A stretch of 10,735 nt of DNA from Cudoniella acicularis (lineage: Eukaryota; Ascomycota; Leotiomycetes; Helotiales; Helotiaceae): assembly GCA_013054445.1 (NCBI GenBank), contig JAAMPI010001763.1, positions 1 to 10,735 on the forward strand. Reading direction: 5' to 3'. Position numbers and translations under genes: made by a program. The notes below the pieces were generated by a model. The model ran no database searches and was not told where the DNA came from. It saw only the letters and a program-made list of their open reading frames with translations. Below, one piece after another: positions 1-8,789 of the stretch. The first letter of the stretch is position 1. The number at the start of each line of letters is the position of its first letter.

Positions 1-166
1 AATGGCGACTGCAGAGGCCGCCCAACAACCCCATGGTACGCATCCAACCGTGTTCCGTCCTTGGCTACTCCTCAGCCCCTTTGCCAAAGCGGAATTTGGA
101 GTCAAATCTGCATCCTCCTCACATTCACTGGAGCTCCTCTGCGAGTCTCCATCACCCAAGCTGACC

Positions 167-1429
167 ATGCCAAACTGTACAGATCGACCAGGCCGCCGTC
201 GACCATTCTCGACATGGATGAAGAAACTCGCCAACTTCAAGGGCAGCTCGTCCGCAGATGCCTCCCACCCCACGACGACGACGAAGCGGAATGCATATCA
301 GATGAAGGCGCACGGGAAGAAATTGGCTCAATCGAAGAAGAATAATCCATACCCCGAGTCAGGACGGCTGAATGGATATGGTTCGATACCGGATGGACGG
401 CAGTCTTTCTCAACAGGTCCTACTGGCATATCAATGAGCACGCCATCCTTAAATCATAGCAGACATTCTTTTCGATCCTCTCGAGATGGCCATCCTCCGC
501 CAACAATTGGCAACAAGTCAATGGCAGCAACGGTCTCTACGGAACCAGAAACTGCACACTCTGAAGCAGCCCCTTCCCATGCACCGTCTTCAGGAAATGC
601 CACAACTACTACGAATGGCGGCGTCAGCTATGGCCGTGGAGCAGACAGCACATTCTCTTCTCCAGCTCCTTCCGTTCGGTCTCTCACAACCACCTTAACA
701 ACAATACAATCTGCAGCTGCTCCCACTGCTCCTGCACAACACCACAATACGAACACAAATAACACCACCATCCAATTCACACACCAGTTCCCGACCTCCC
801 CTCCTCCAAATGCTCTTCCAGCACATCTGGCTCCCTCCGGCAGTGGTGGCCACCCACAAACGTACAATACTGCTACTGCAAATAGTCTCCTTACTGACAA
901 TGCCTCAATCTTGACTTTGGCATCCTCTTCGAAGAGGAGACGACGTCGATCTATGGATACAGACGCGTCTGTTCGTGCTCTCGCTCCTTCGTCACTTTTT
1001 GGCGGGAGCCGAGAAAGCCTACCGCTGAGTGTTTTGAGCGCAAATATTGACCCCACAACCACGACGCCAGTTCCACACCAGCCACGACCGACTGTTGCAG
1101 GTTTGAGTGAGCGAGCAAGCATTTACTCTGCAACTGGAATCGCACCTGCTTTACCCAGCGACCGAAACAGTTATTACGCCGGAAAACAATCTATCGCAGC
1201 AGATGGAGGTAGTGTGAAGAGTGGACTTTTGGGACATGGAAGAAATGATAGCGTCACCGGAAGCATAGGTGGGATAGCCTCATCTAGCAGTCCCTTAGCG
1301 AGCCCTCGCGACACAATTGGTCAATCCAGTGGAAAACTGAGTCGTAACAATTCAGGTTGGGAAGCTAGCGAGGCCGAAAAGGAAGAAGAAGCCGAAACCG
1401 AATATAACAAAGAAAACGAAAAAGCATGA
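167..1429 (+). CDS. Fungus-specific Ser/Thr-rich low-complexity protein, 420 aa
   Basis: Single exon, no catalytic domain recognised. The ATG at 167 is preferred because a conserved-looking basic start follows at once (RPGRRRPFSTWMKKLANFK, residues about 7-25). The frame is open back to an ATG at 2, giving a 55-residue extension that looks like translated 5' leader. The middle is rich in Ser, Thr, Pro and Asn. A block around residues 240-290 contains KRRRRRS (about 256-262, a possible nuclear localisation signal or basophilic kinase site), then SVRALAPSSLFGGSRES. The C-terminal 20 residues are strongly acidic. No signal peptide or membrane segment is seen. From memory, related ascomycete proteins sharing the FSTWMKKLANFK and RALAPSSLFGGSRES blocks are often labelled 'Ca2+-modulated nonselective cation channel polycystin'. 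The absence of any hydrophobic segment argues against that label. It is more likely an intrinsically disordered regulatory or phosphoprotein. The coding status is fairly sure; the function is unknown. Confidence 0.85.
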   Translation: MPNCTDRPGRRRPFSTWMKKLANFKGSSSADASHPTTTTKRNAYQMKAHGKKLAQSKKNNPYPESGRLNGYGSIPDGRQSFSTGPTGISMSTPSLNHSRHSFRSSRDGHPPPTIGNKSMAATVSTEPETAHSEAAPSHAPSSGNATTTTNGGVSYGRGADSTFSSPAPSVRSLTTTLTTIQSAAAPTAPAQHHNTNTNNTTIQFTHQFPTSPPPNALPAHLAPSGSGGHPQTYNTATANSLLTDNASILTLASSSKRRRRRSMDTDASVRALAPSSLFGGSRESLPLSVLSANIDPTTTTPVPHQPRPTVAGLSERASIYSATGIAPALPSDRNSYYAGKQSIAADGGSVKSGLLGHGRNDSVTGSIGGIASSSSPLASPRDTIGQSSGKLSRNNSGWEASEAEKEEEAETEYNKENEKA

Positions 1430-2509
1430 GATAATGAGCTTGATAGCATTTGTTTCTTGGTCCACGGGGATCTTGTAGGACTCTTACGGAAAGGCATGGA
1501 GGCTGGAGGCATTGGGGGTTGCATTGGTCGCTATGGGCAGGATGGCGTCGAAGGATTGATTGTCGTGAACGTCAGTGATACCCGATACTTTAATAATGCA
1601 TGGCATTTGTTCAGTCTGTCCTGGCTGTTTCTATAAAAAAAAAAGTATGATGTCTGGCATGGGATGTGAGAAGAGCTGATTTTGATGTGCCGTCACTTAT
1701 CGACTGCAAGGCCAGCTAAGTTCGAGATATGGGTTTTCAGCACCTTGATTCCGGAGAGGTCGTGCTCACGTCAACTTTGATACTACAGATTACTGATCCC
1801 TGGATGACAATCAATGCACAAAACTTTTGCCTCAGCTTTTGACTAATCATATGGCAGCAAGACAGCACAGATCTTTCTTTTATGTGTTTCCAGGGAGACC
1901 CAGATAGGGTCTTTGACGGCAGAAGCTTGATTTTGTCATGGTCTTCTATCAAATTTCTTGCGAGCCAGCCATGTTTATTACGTGAGCTTTGTCGTTGAAA
2001 ATGGCAGAGCAAATCGCTTACGAATCGAATCAAGCCGCCAAGATCGTCACTCCATCTGCAAGGTCGTGCCAGGGAGGTCTCCCAGGGCTGACTATAGACG
2101 GCAACCCCCGCCCCCGCTATCACTAATTGCCGCAAGCTTCTTAGCACTTGCAATCCTTCTAAAATTTTTAGGGCAAGATAGAGGATGTGATTGGAGCTCA
2201 GATTATGTTTTGAGTTTTTGCGAGTGCAGATCTGGGGCTTTCAGGGTGGAGGGATACAAAGTCAAGTGACAAGTGTACGGTAGCACAACTTGAACACAGA
2301 ACGGGAACCCAGGGCCACGGGATGAAGTGGATAAGGTTCGTGTAAGTGGAGGTAAGCATAAGCTGAAGGGGAAGCTTATTTATCGAGCTCGTCATCGAGG
2401 TATGGTAGCTTTCTCCTAGGTATCTTAGGTTTGTTCGGGTTGAAATGTGCTCGACTCCTGTTTTCCACTTCCTCCCTTCCTCTCACTATATCATAATTTC
2501 TATTTCATA
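1430..2509. other. Gene-free interval: 3' UTR of the first gene and 5' flank of the oxidase pseudogene
   Basis: No reading frame here resembles a known family. The longest, about 138 codons on the minus strand (2153-1737), begins without a clear ATG context and has no recognisable domain, signal peptide or periodic hydrophobic pattern. A run of ten A (1635-1644) lies about 200 bp past the first gene's stop and may be in its 3' UTR. No tRNA, rRNA or transposon ends were seen. Confidence 0.5.
2376..2509 (+). promoter_or_regulatory. Possible remnant promoter of the multicopper oxidase pseudogene
   Basis: A TATA-like TTATTTAT lies at 2376-2383, about 127 bp before the ATG at 2510. A strongly pyrimidine-rich tract covers about 2455-2500, a common arrangement at fungal core promoters and leaders. 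A short inverted repeat (ATAAGCT at 2358-2364, AGCTTAT at 2373-2379) overlaps the TATA-like element. Placement rests on motif resemblance only. Confidence 0.3.
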
Positions 2510-4211
2510 ATGTTCTTCTCCTCCCTCTCCACCAAACTTCTCCCCATCCTACTATTCCACCTACTTCTCAACATCACCATTGCCCAAGCATCAAAACAAA
2601 CAGTCGTACACGACTCAACATTCGTCCCTGACGCCATCCTTCGTGTCACCACCCAAAATATCTCGCAATCATGCTACCCCGCCAAAGAAACTGTTGTGAA
2701 CGGCACAAACCCCGGTCCGGAATTGAGAATTAGGGAGGGAGTGACGTATTAGATTAGGGTGTTTAATGATATGGTGGGGAGAAATTTGACGATGGTATTT
2801 CTCCTTTCCTTTTCCAAGTTCCCCACCTAAAACCCCAAATTTAAGAATAAATTGAGGGATTGGAAGCTAATAAAGAGAGTGAGAAAAGCACTACCACGGC
2901 ATCTCAATGGCCCTCTCCCCCTTCATCGACGGCACCCCCTCAGTCTCGCAGCACCCCATTCCTCCAGCCCATTTCTTCGACTACAAAATCCTCGTCCCCA
3001 TCGGCATGGCTGGTACTTATTTCTACTATTCTCACGTTGGTTTTCAAGCCGTATCCGCCGCTGGACCACTCATCGTTGATGAACAAGTTGGAGGTGGGAG
3101 GGAGTATGTATATGATGGTGGAGAGAGGTTTTTGTTTTTGCGGGATGTTTTTACTAAGAAGGAAAGGAAGATTGAGAGGGGGTTGTTGGCGAGTCCACTG
3201 GTTTGGAGTGGAGAAAGTGGGATGGTGTTGGTTAATGGTAAGGGGGTGGGAGTGCTAATGGTACGGGGTGTAATGCTAGTTTAAGTGTGATTGATGTTGA
3301 GCCTGGAAAGATTTATCGATTGAGGGTTGTGGGGAGCACGGTGTTGACGTTTGCGAGTTTAGAGGTTGAGTGATATGAAGAACTTACAGTTATTGAAGCT
3401 GATGGGTAACTCTTTCCTTCCACTTTTTTCCGTCCCGTACCCTCTCCCCCATTTCTTGAAAATTGTAAACTGATTTTAAACCTGGAAAAGGTCATACACG
3501 AAACCGCTTAATACCTCGTTCCTGCAAATCGGCACAGGACAGCGCTCCTCTCTTCTTACCACGAAAACCACGAAAACGAATCCAGAGAAGGAAATATATT
3601 ACATCCAGCTCGAGACCAGGGAACGTCCGACACTGACAAGGGTATGCTGTATTGCGGTATTCGAATTTCAGCGAGAATCCGAGTGGTCCTAAGCCAGAAC
3701 CTGACCATGAATTTAAATTGATATACTACTACCCACCATCCGCACCACCACTCACCCTCCCCAACACCACATTAGGATTCCTCGACTACCAACTCTCTCC
3801 TCTTTCCTTGCCTTCAGACTTCCCCGCCGCAGACCAAGTAACAAGACGCGTCACAATTACCGTTCACCAAAATGTTCTGCCAAACGACGGCCCCACGATA
3901 TGGGTCCAGAATTCCTACGATTGGATGGAGACTTTTCCACAGGAGCCATATCTAATATCATTGTACAAGAATGATTCCATCGAGCTCCTGGGTATGGAAA
4001 GAGCGTTGGAGAATGAGGGTATAGATCTAGTGACGAGAACTCTTCCAGCACAAATAGGGAGGTGATAGAGGTTGTGCTGCAGAATACGGGGGCAGATTTA
4101 GGGAGCGAGGATGTCCATCCTTAGCATGCTCGTGGGGGGCATTATTGGGGTTTGGGATCCAGGAATGGTACGTATGATGTTGAGGCTAATGAGAGGTTGT
4201 GGGAGGAGAAG
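2510..4211 (+). pseudogene. Ascorbate-oxidase-like multicopper oxidase, decayed and 3'-truncated
   Basis: Homology can be followed through several frames. A signal peptide (about residues 1-25) is followed by the first cupredoxin domain with NGTNPGPELRI. Exon 2 begins HYHGIS (from 2889) after a 94 bp GT-AG intron (2795-2888). Further blocks include GMAGTYFYYSHVGFQAVSA, LVWSGESGMVLVNGKG, a second intron (3406-3490), SFLQIGTGQR, and TRRVTITVHQNV. Working relatives are secreted enzymes that oxidise small reductants and reduce O2 to water at a four-copper centre. This copy cannot do so. It has stops at 2750 (TAG where TYWIRV-type relatives have Trp), 3371 (TGA) and 4122 (TAG inside HPxHxHG), and frameshifts near 3242, 3640 and 4057, two of them at G runs. 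One copper histidine of the HSH motif is Tyr, one in HPxHxHG is Arg, and the C-terminal HCH motif is absent because homology ends at ERLWEEK (4211). Family assignment is confident; the exact subfamily is less so. Confidence 0.9.
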
Positions 4212-4238
4212 GTCTCACATCAGTTGTTCCGCTTTGCG

Positions 4239-5606
4239 ATGACTGTAGCACCTGCTGCCGTAGGAGGCTTTGTCGCCAATATCATTCTCTCTCTACTGGC
4301 TACTATTGCTGTTACTCTCCGATTCATATCCCGCAAGAAAAGTGGAGCAGCTATCAAGTTGGATGACTGGACGATACTGAGTTGTTTGGTACTCCTCTCA
4401 AAGCCCTATCTTGAGGTAACTTGTTTATGCAAATATTCTTTAGATCCCAGCAATTGCTATTAGTACCAGTGCAATTTACGCCGACGCAACAGGTCTCCAC
4501 GGAGTTCCTTGGAATATGATGACTGCGGAGTCATTTATGAGCTTCAGAAAGGTTGGTTCGAACCCATGTACTTTAACTTCCAGATTTTTAATTTTTAATG
4601 GCTTGAATACTCTGACATTCTCCTTTGTCATTTCATCTTCGGCCTCGCCAAAATGTCCATTGTTCTGTTTTACAAGAGGATCTTTACGCTTGGTCACTTC
4701 AAATGGTTCGCAAATATTACACTGGTTGCAATATAGCTATTCATCACCTTGTCTTTTTTTGTGGGTCCTCTATATACGACGTGATACCTTGACTAAGAAG
4801 AGACTAACGAATTGGAAATTTAGCTTGTTGCCTTCTGCGCTAAGCCAGTACATAGCTTTTGGACTACTCCTCCAGCACTTGAAGGCACCCAGTATATCAT
4901 AGACGCCCCATCCCTTATAACAGCCATAGCAGTATTGGATGTTTCATTGGACGTCGTGGTACTAAGTCTGCCGCTACCTTCTATCAAAAAGTTGCACATA
5001 AGTACTCAAAAGAGATGCTACATAGCGGGAATATTTTTGCTGGGAGCATTGTGAATCCTCGATTCCGTGAAATAAACCAAGTCCGCGAAGAGTACTAACC
5101 CTCGGTAGCTGTCTCGTGTCTACCTGCATACAACTCTACTTCGTGCGCGCGCTTATTGGTTTCAACGGGCTGGATATCAAACAAAAAACCAGTGAATAAC
5201 CAACTTCCAAGTGCTGCTAGACATTTCCTGACAAACTGTGGTAGAAATCTCAGACACGAATGACCTCTGGGCACATATTGAGGCATCAGTTTCAATCTTT
5301 ACAGCTTGTCTTCCCACTCTCGGTCCTTTGTTCAAGAACAGACCACTCGACTCATTGATTGGGAGTGCAAGGTCAATTCTTTCGCTCCGCAGCCGATCGG
5401 CAGGCTCTCTCAACCACCATCGCACTCCACGCACAGAACCAAATTCACAGACTTCTGACTTAGAACAACAACGTGCATGGTATGAATTTCACCCAAAAGG
5501 CATCAACTCCACAACTATTGGGTCTCCAGACTTTGATACTGAAGGCCAGAGCCAGCAATCTGATACTATCATGGTTCACTCAACCTTTACTTCGGAGAGG
5601 GCGTAA
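4239..5606 (+). pseudogene. Fungal rhodopsin-domain (SAT4/Pth11-like) seven-TM protein, decayed
   Basis: The likely original start is the ATG at 4239. It opens onto a hydrophobic segment (VGGFVANIILSLLATIAV) and the family signature LDDWTIL (from 4359). A 55 bp intron (4389-4443) then joins in phase to IPAIAISTSAIYADATGLHG. After a very short intron-like gap (4552-4583, 32 nt) the frame continues as FIFGLAKMSIVLFYKRIF, later FWTTPPALEGTQYI and then LDVVVLSLPLPSIKKLHI with AGIFLLGAL. The last open stretch (5238-5606) carries LWAHIEASVSIFTACLPTL and a Ser/Arg-rich cytoplasmic tail. Members of this family are plasma-membrane proteins, mostly of unknown ligand. Premature stops at 4596 (TAA), 4734 (TAG) and 5052 (TGA), plus an unreadable stretch at 5055-5237 where the sixth helix should be, show decay. 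Some of that stretch could be an unplaced intron, but the three stops remain. Confidence 0.82.
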
Positions 5607-6651
5607 CGCGAAATTTTTATCGTTTGAAGCCGAACATGTTGAATACAAGGATTGGTGATATGAAATATACAACATTTTCATGCGTTGAGGTTCAAGTAGG
5701 CAGGGATAGAAACTCATAATCTTCAACCTTTCGTCAGTCTTTCTACAAGAACCAAGTATTTTCAAAAGTGTTTGATCAATAAATGATAAATAATTGAACC
5801 CTAAAGATGTTGCCTCCTTCAACCATGCTTTCTATTTTAAACCCAATGAGTGTGTAACTTCCATGGAAGAGACAAGATATTATGTTCATTATGTTGAAGA
5901 ATGTGTTCTGAAATAAAATCTCCAAAACTTACATCAGGAAGCTCCCTTTTTCGTCGCTTAAGCGGGTCCACGGGCTCTCACCGCACCCCATTCAAACCCG
6001 AGTATGAGTTTCACTAATTATTATATTGGCAACTATAAGTATATTTTGGCTCTCTATTTGACAGCAGCTTAGATGACAAAAATTAAATAAGTCTATGCAT
6101 CTTAAAATTGCGAATCGCGACATTGATCTTCTGCAAAGCGTTCTCCAATATAAGCCAAAGCGTATAGTTCAGAATACATATCGCGATCGCGATCGCAAAT
6201 TCCTCTTGAAGCATTTCTTATACAAGTTTGGGCAGCTGCATTAAAAGAAAGCTTTTATAAGCGATATATCTGATTAACTGGGTACTTTATAGCTTCAAAA
6301 GATCACTTGGGTTTGTAAGCGGTGCCTGATGATTTTTAGAAGTTCAATGGGAGCTTGGGCAGATGCGAGTCATTAAATGAGAGGCGAAAAGAAGGAAGCG
6401 CCGTACCCTTCAACCCGCCAATTCGACTAATAACTTGAAAAATGTTGGAGCGAGGGACTCATCTGTGGATAGAAAGCAGATACTGTAGGAAAGAGTTAAG
6501 ATATGAAAAGGCTTTTAACGTTAGCTCACTTCTGAAGACTGGAAACATTTCAAATTTCGAATTTCCGAATCTTTGATTGACATTGTTTCTCTTTGCTATT
6601 TGTATTGGATTTGTCCGGCCGCGTAGCTCTTGGGACCTGCGGGCGGCCTCT
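5607..6651. other. Gene-free AT-rich interval between pseudogenes and P450 pair
   Basis: No coding region is supported on either strand. Stops are frequent in all frames through about 5700-6350 and the stretch is visibly AT-rich. Short open frames near 6459-6650 on the minus strand are just 3' flank of the P450 gene ending at 6652. I looked for transposase motifs, terminal inverted repeats and a tRNA fold and found none convincing. The stretch could be a worn transposon remnant, but nothing readable supports that. Confidence 0.45.
6181..6196. repeat. Short self-complementary (TCGCGA)n repeat
   Basis: TCGCGATCGCGATCGC is a period-6 repeat of about 2.7 units. Its inner 14 bases (6183-6196) form a perfect palindrome. 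It stands out as a CpG-dense island in AT-rich, gene-free DNA, with a related GCGAATCGCGAC about 70 bp upstream (6110-6121). Function unknown; it may be a simple microsatellite. Confidence 0.6.
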
Positions 6652-8243
6652 TTAGCTGCGGCGAAGAGATACCTTGCAACCATTTGCGCTTTTACACGTC
6701 AATTGAAGCTCTCCTTTCCATGGCATATCGTCCCGGCATTCCAAATGCTCAAAGGTTGCCGCTATGCGTAAAAGCACGTATGTTGCTTCCACAAGTACCT
6801 TGTGTTGCCCTAGGCAAGCTCTTTGGCCGCCACCGAATGGTATATATTCCCATTGCTTAGGGTTGATTGCATTCCATCTCTCAGGCTTAAAGGTCTCAAC
6901 GTCATCTCCAAATACTAAAGGATCTCGATGTAACGCAAAGTAGCTCATTACAACAAGTGTTCCTTGCGGGACGAAGACAGCTTCATCTTGGTTTTTGCCA
7001 CCACCTGTAGGAAGTGTAGTATCGCACAGAGATGTCCGCGACAAAATAGGAAAGACGGGATACAAACGAAGTGCTGGAGATAAAATTAATATATATATAC
7101 TATCAAGGAGCTTAGGCGCACTTACATTCTTTTAAAATGTTCAAGACCACCTTGCAATCCTGAAGGGCATCAAAGGTGTACCCACTACTCCCCCGTTCTA
7201 AAGCTTCAGTACGAATGATTTGCCAGTAGCGTGGATGACGGGAGAGAAGTAAAAGAGTATTCCCGAGTAATGCGGAAATTGTCTCCCCTGATGCGAGCAT
7301 CCCTTGTAGGATTTGACTCCGGATATGATTTCGATCGTCTGTTTGTGCGGAGAGACTTCGAATCATACTTTGTTTCGGGACCGTTTTTTCTTCGTTGTCC
7401 CCACGTAAAGGAACTTTTTCTCGCAAAGCCTCATGAACATAAAAGTCAATAAACTCATGAGAAATCTTGCAGTTTCGAAGATATTTCGCTTTTGGCGCCA
7501 GAATCCATAACCTTCCAAGCATAGTGCGGAGCATTGTACGGAAAATCGCATCATGAAATGCCTCAATAAACACGATCGGCGTGTAAGGGGCTTCACCGGA
7601 TATCTTATCCGTAGGAAGAATGCCAAGGATGAAGTCCATTGAAGTTGCGAGAAACTAAAACTTAAATGTTAGTAAAAATTTTCTATTTATTCTATAGATA
7701 TCAGCTAACCATATTTGATAGGGCTGGTTGGAGGTCAACTGTGGAGCCATCTGTTGGTAGTTGGTCCAGTAATTGGTCTAATTGCCTCGACAAGGTTCCC
7801 AAATCTGATAAGTTACTTCGAGAAAAGGTTGGCTTGAGTAATCGCCGTGAATGGTTCCATATATCCCCGTCCGTAGTTAGAAATCCGCGTCCGCAAAGGT
7901 ATTCCATGCCTCCTAGTCGTAGTGGCTCAACACCCCAGGTCTTCCCACCAACATTAAGAATTCGAATATTCTCGGTTGCAATTGTACAGATCTCCGGAGT
8001 ACTAATTAAAGCATTGATCTGAAAGGTTTTGCCAAGTTTTTCGTGAAGCTTATACAGTGATGGAATGTCCATATGCATCAATAACTTGATATCAAACCCC
8101 AAAAATGGTTCTCTGGATTGGAATTTCTTGAGAGCCTGATATCCTCTTTCACGAGCAGCTCTCTCACGTTGTCGTTGTCGCCGGATAATGTAAATTACAG
8201 TCAAAAGAAGCAAAATTGCGCCAGTATTGGTTAGTGAGCCCAT
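6652..8243 (-). CDS. Cytochrome P450, CYP52-like, 494 aa, three exons
   Basis: Exons on the minus strand are 8243-7710, 7654-7126 and 7073-6652. They are split by GT-AG introns of 55 bp (7709-7655) and 52 bp (7125-7074), giving 494 codons and a stop. The ATG at 8243 (GTCATGG context) is the only in-frame ATG; a TTG at 8339 merely opens the frame after an upstream TAA. An N-terminal membrane anchor (ILLLLTVIYII, about residues 9-20) and a basic stop-transfer suggest an ER-bound microsomal enzyme. Signatures are an I-helix ASGETIS (acid-Thr pair E302, T303), the K-helix ESLR at 354-357 built across intron 2, PERW at 418-421, and the heme loop PFGGGQRACLG with Cys441. The ALHRDP and WEYIPFGGGQRACLG blocks resemble CYP52-type fatty-acid or alkane hydroxylases, but the substrate cannot be read off. 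It would need a P450 reductase. It is divergent from the P450 at 8790, so co-expression is plausible. No lesions were seen. Confidence 0.93.
7074..7125 (-). other. Intron 2 of the minus-strand P450, with TA microsatellite
   Basis: The donor is GTAAGT and the acceptor is CTCCAG. The intron interrupts the codon for Ser355 within the ExxR motif, so correct splicing is needed to form E354 and R357 in one helix. It contains an alternating TA tract (about 7090-7099). Confidence 0.88.
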
Positions 8244-8252
8244 GACGTTCGA

Positions 8253-8282
8253 GATGTTGATGTTGATGTTGATGTTGATGTT
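8253..8282. repeat. Hexanucleotide repeat (GATGTT)5 in the P450 5' leader
   Basis: There are five exact tandem copies of GATGTT on the plus strand (AACATC on the sense strand of the minus-strand gene), starting 10 bp upstream of that gene's ATG. It probably lies in the 5' UTR, where copy number could vary between strains. If translation began further upstream it would encode Asn-Ile repeats, but no upstream in-frame ATG exists. Confidence 0.85.
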
Positions 8283-8640
8283 GTTGGAATTTTGGAGGCT
8301 GGGAGATCGGGTAGGAGACTTGAAAAGGTGCAAGGACAATACTTAACTGTCGAGTTGCATGTGACCCCTTGGAGGCTTTCCAGGGTGAACGTCTCGTGTT
8401 TACGTGCCGAAAGTGGTTGGGAATTAACTGGCTGCGGACTTCTAGCTGCACCTCAAACGCACCCACCAATGTTACACAAAGTGAACCCTTGTCACCAACA
8501 TGATGTGCAGTGAGAACAACGCATCTCATATGCAGTACGCCTCATACAAAACGCCTGCATTGTGCATGAACAGAACCTGGTGCAAGAAATTCACTCTACG
8601 CCCATGGTACCCCTGTTTGTTCTTTTAAACCTATGACCTA

Positions 8641-8651
8641 CGGCTAAACCG
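8641..8651. promoter_or_regulatory. Candidate Zn2Cys6 binding site CGG-N5-CCG
   Basis: CGGCTAAACCG lies 139 bp upstream of the plus-strand P450 ATG and about 400 bp from the minus-strand ATG. Inverted CGG half-sites with a fixed spacer are typical targets of fungal binuclear zinc-cluster factors. A single occurrence could be chance. Confidence 0.3.
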
Positions 8652-8789
8652 GTTGAACTGTTGGTAGATGCTGAGCTGAATATTCCAAATTCTGAATAGG
8701 TAAGGTTAATGCGTTTCCCAAGGTTTCTCGATATTTTCAATTTTTCACTATTGGTATTATCCCCTCATCGGGCATTTTCTTAGCTCACA

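Larger units (their letters stand above)
8244..8789. promoter_or_regulatory. Shared intergenic region of the divergent P450 pair
   Basis: The 546 bp between the two opposing ATGs must hold both promoters. Features by eye are a CGG-N5-CCG element at 8641-8651 overlapping the palindrome AACCGGTT (8647-8654), the type of inverted CGG pair bound by fungal Zn(II)2Cys6 regulators, and ATTGG (CCAAT on the minus strand) at about 8751-8755. No clear TATA box was seen for either gene. The elements are guesses from consensus; the divergent layout itself is directly visible. Confidence 0.6.

Noticed and set aside
2..166. N-terminal 55-residue extension of the first protein starting at the ATG at 2
   Set aside because: The extension has no conserved-looking features and the typical basic N-terminus begins right after the ATG at 167. 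The window edge also prevents judging the true upstream context.
1737..2153. Minus-strand open frame of about 138 codons as a small gene
   Set aside because: It has no recognisable domain, no clear start context and no organised composition. It is best explained as chance openness in non-coding DNA.
2907..4065. The separate oxidase open frames at 2907-3284 and 3652-4065 as independent small genes
   Set aside because: They are consecutive pieces of a single multicopper oxidase interrupted by introns, stops and frameshifts, and neither has its own start or stop features.
5940..6010. tRNA-like text around TTCAAACCCG
   Set aside because: No acceptor stem, D-arm or anticodon arm pairs with it, so it does not fold as a tRNA.
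8253..8282. CRISPR-like or minisatellite array
   Set aside because: The units are contiguous hexamers without spacers; this is a simple microsatellite.
8244..8339. Upstream start at 8339 for the minus-strand P450, including Asn-Ile repeats
   Set aside because: Position 8339 is TTG, not ATG, just downstream of an in-frame TAA. The first ATG in frame is 8243, with a good context.
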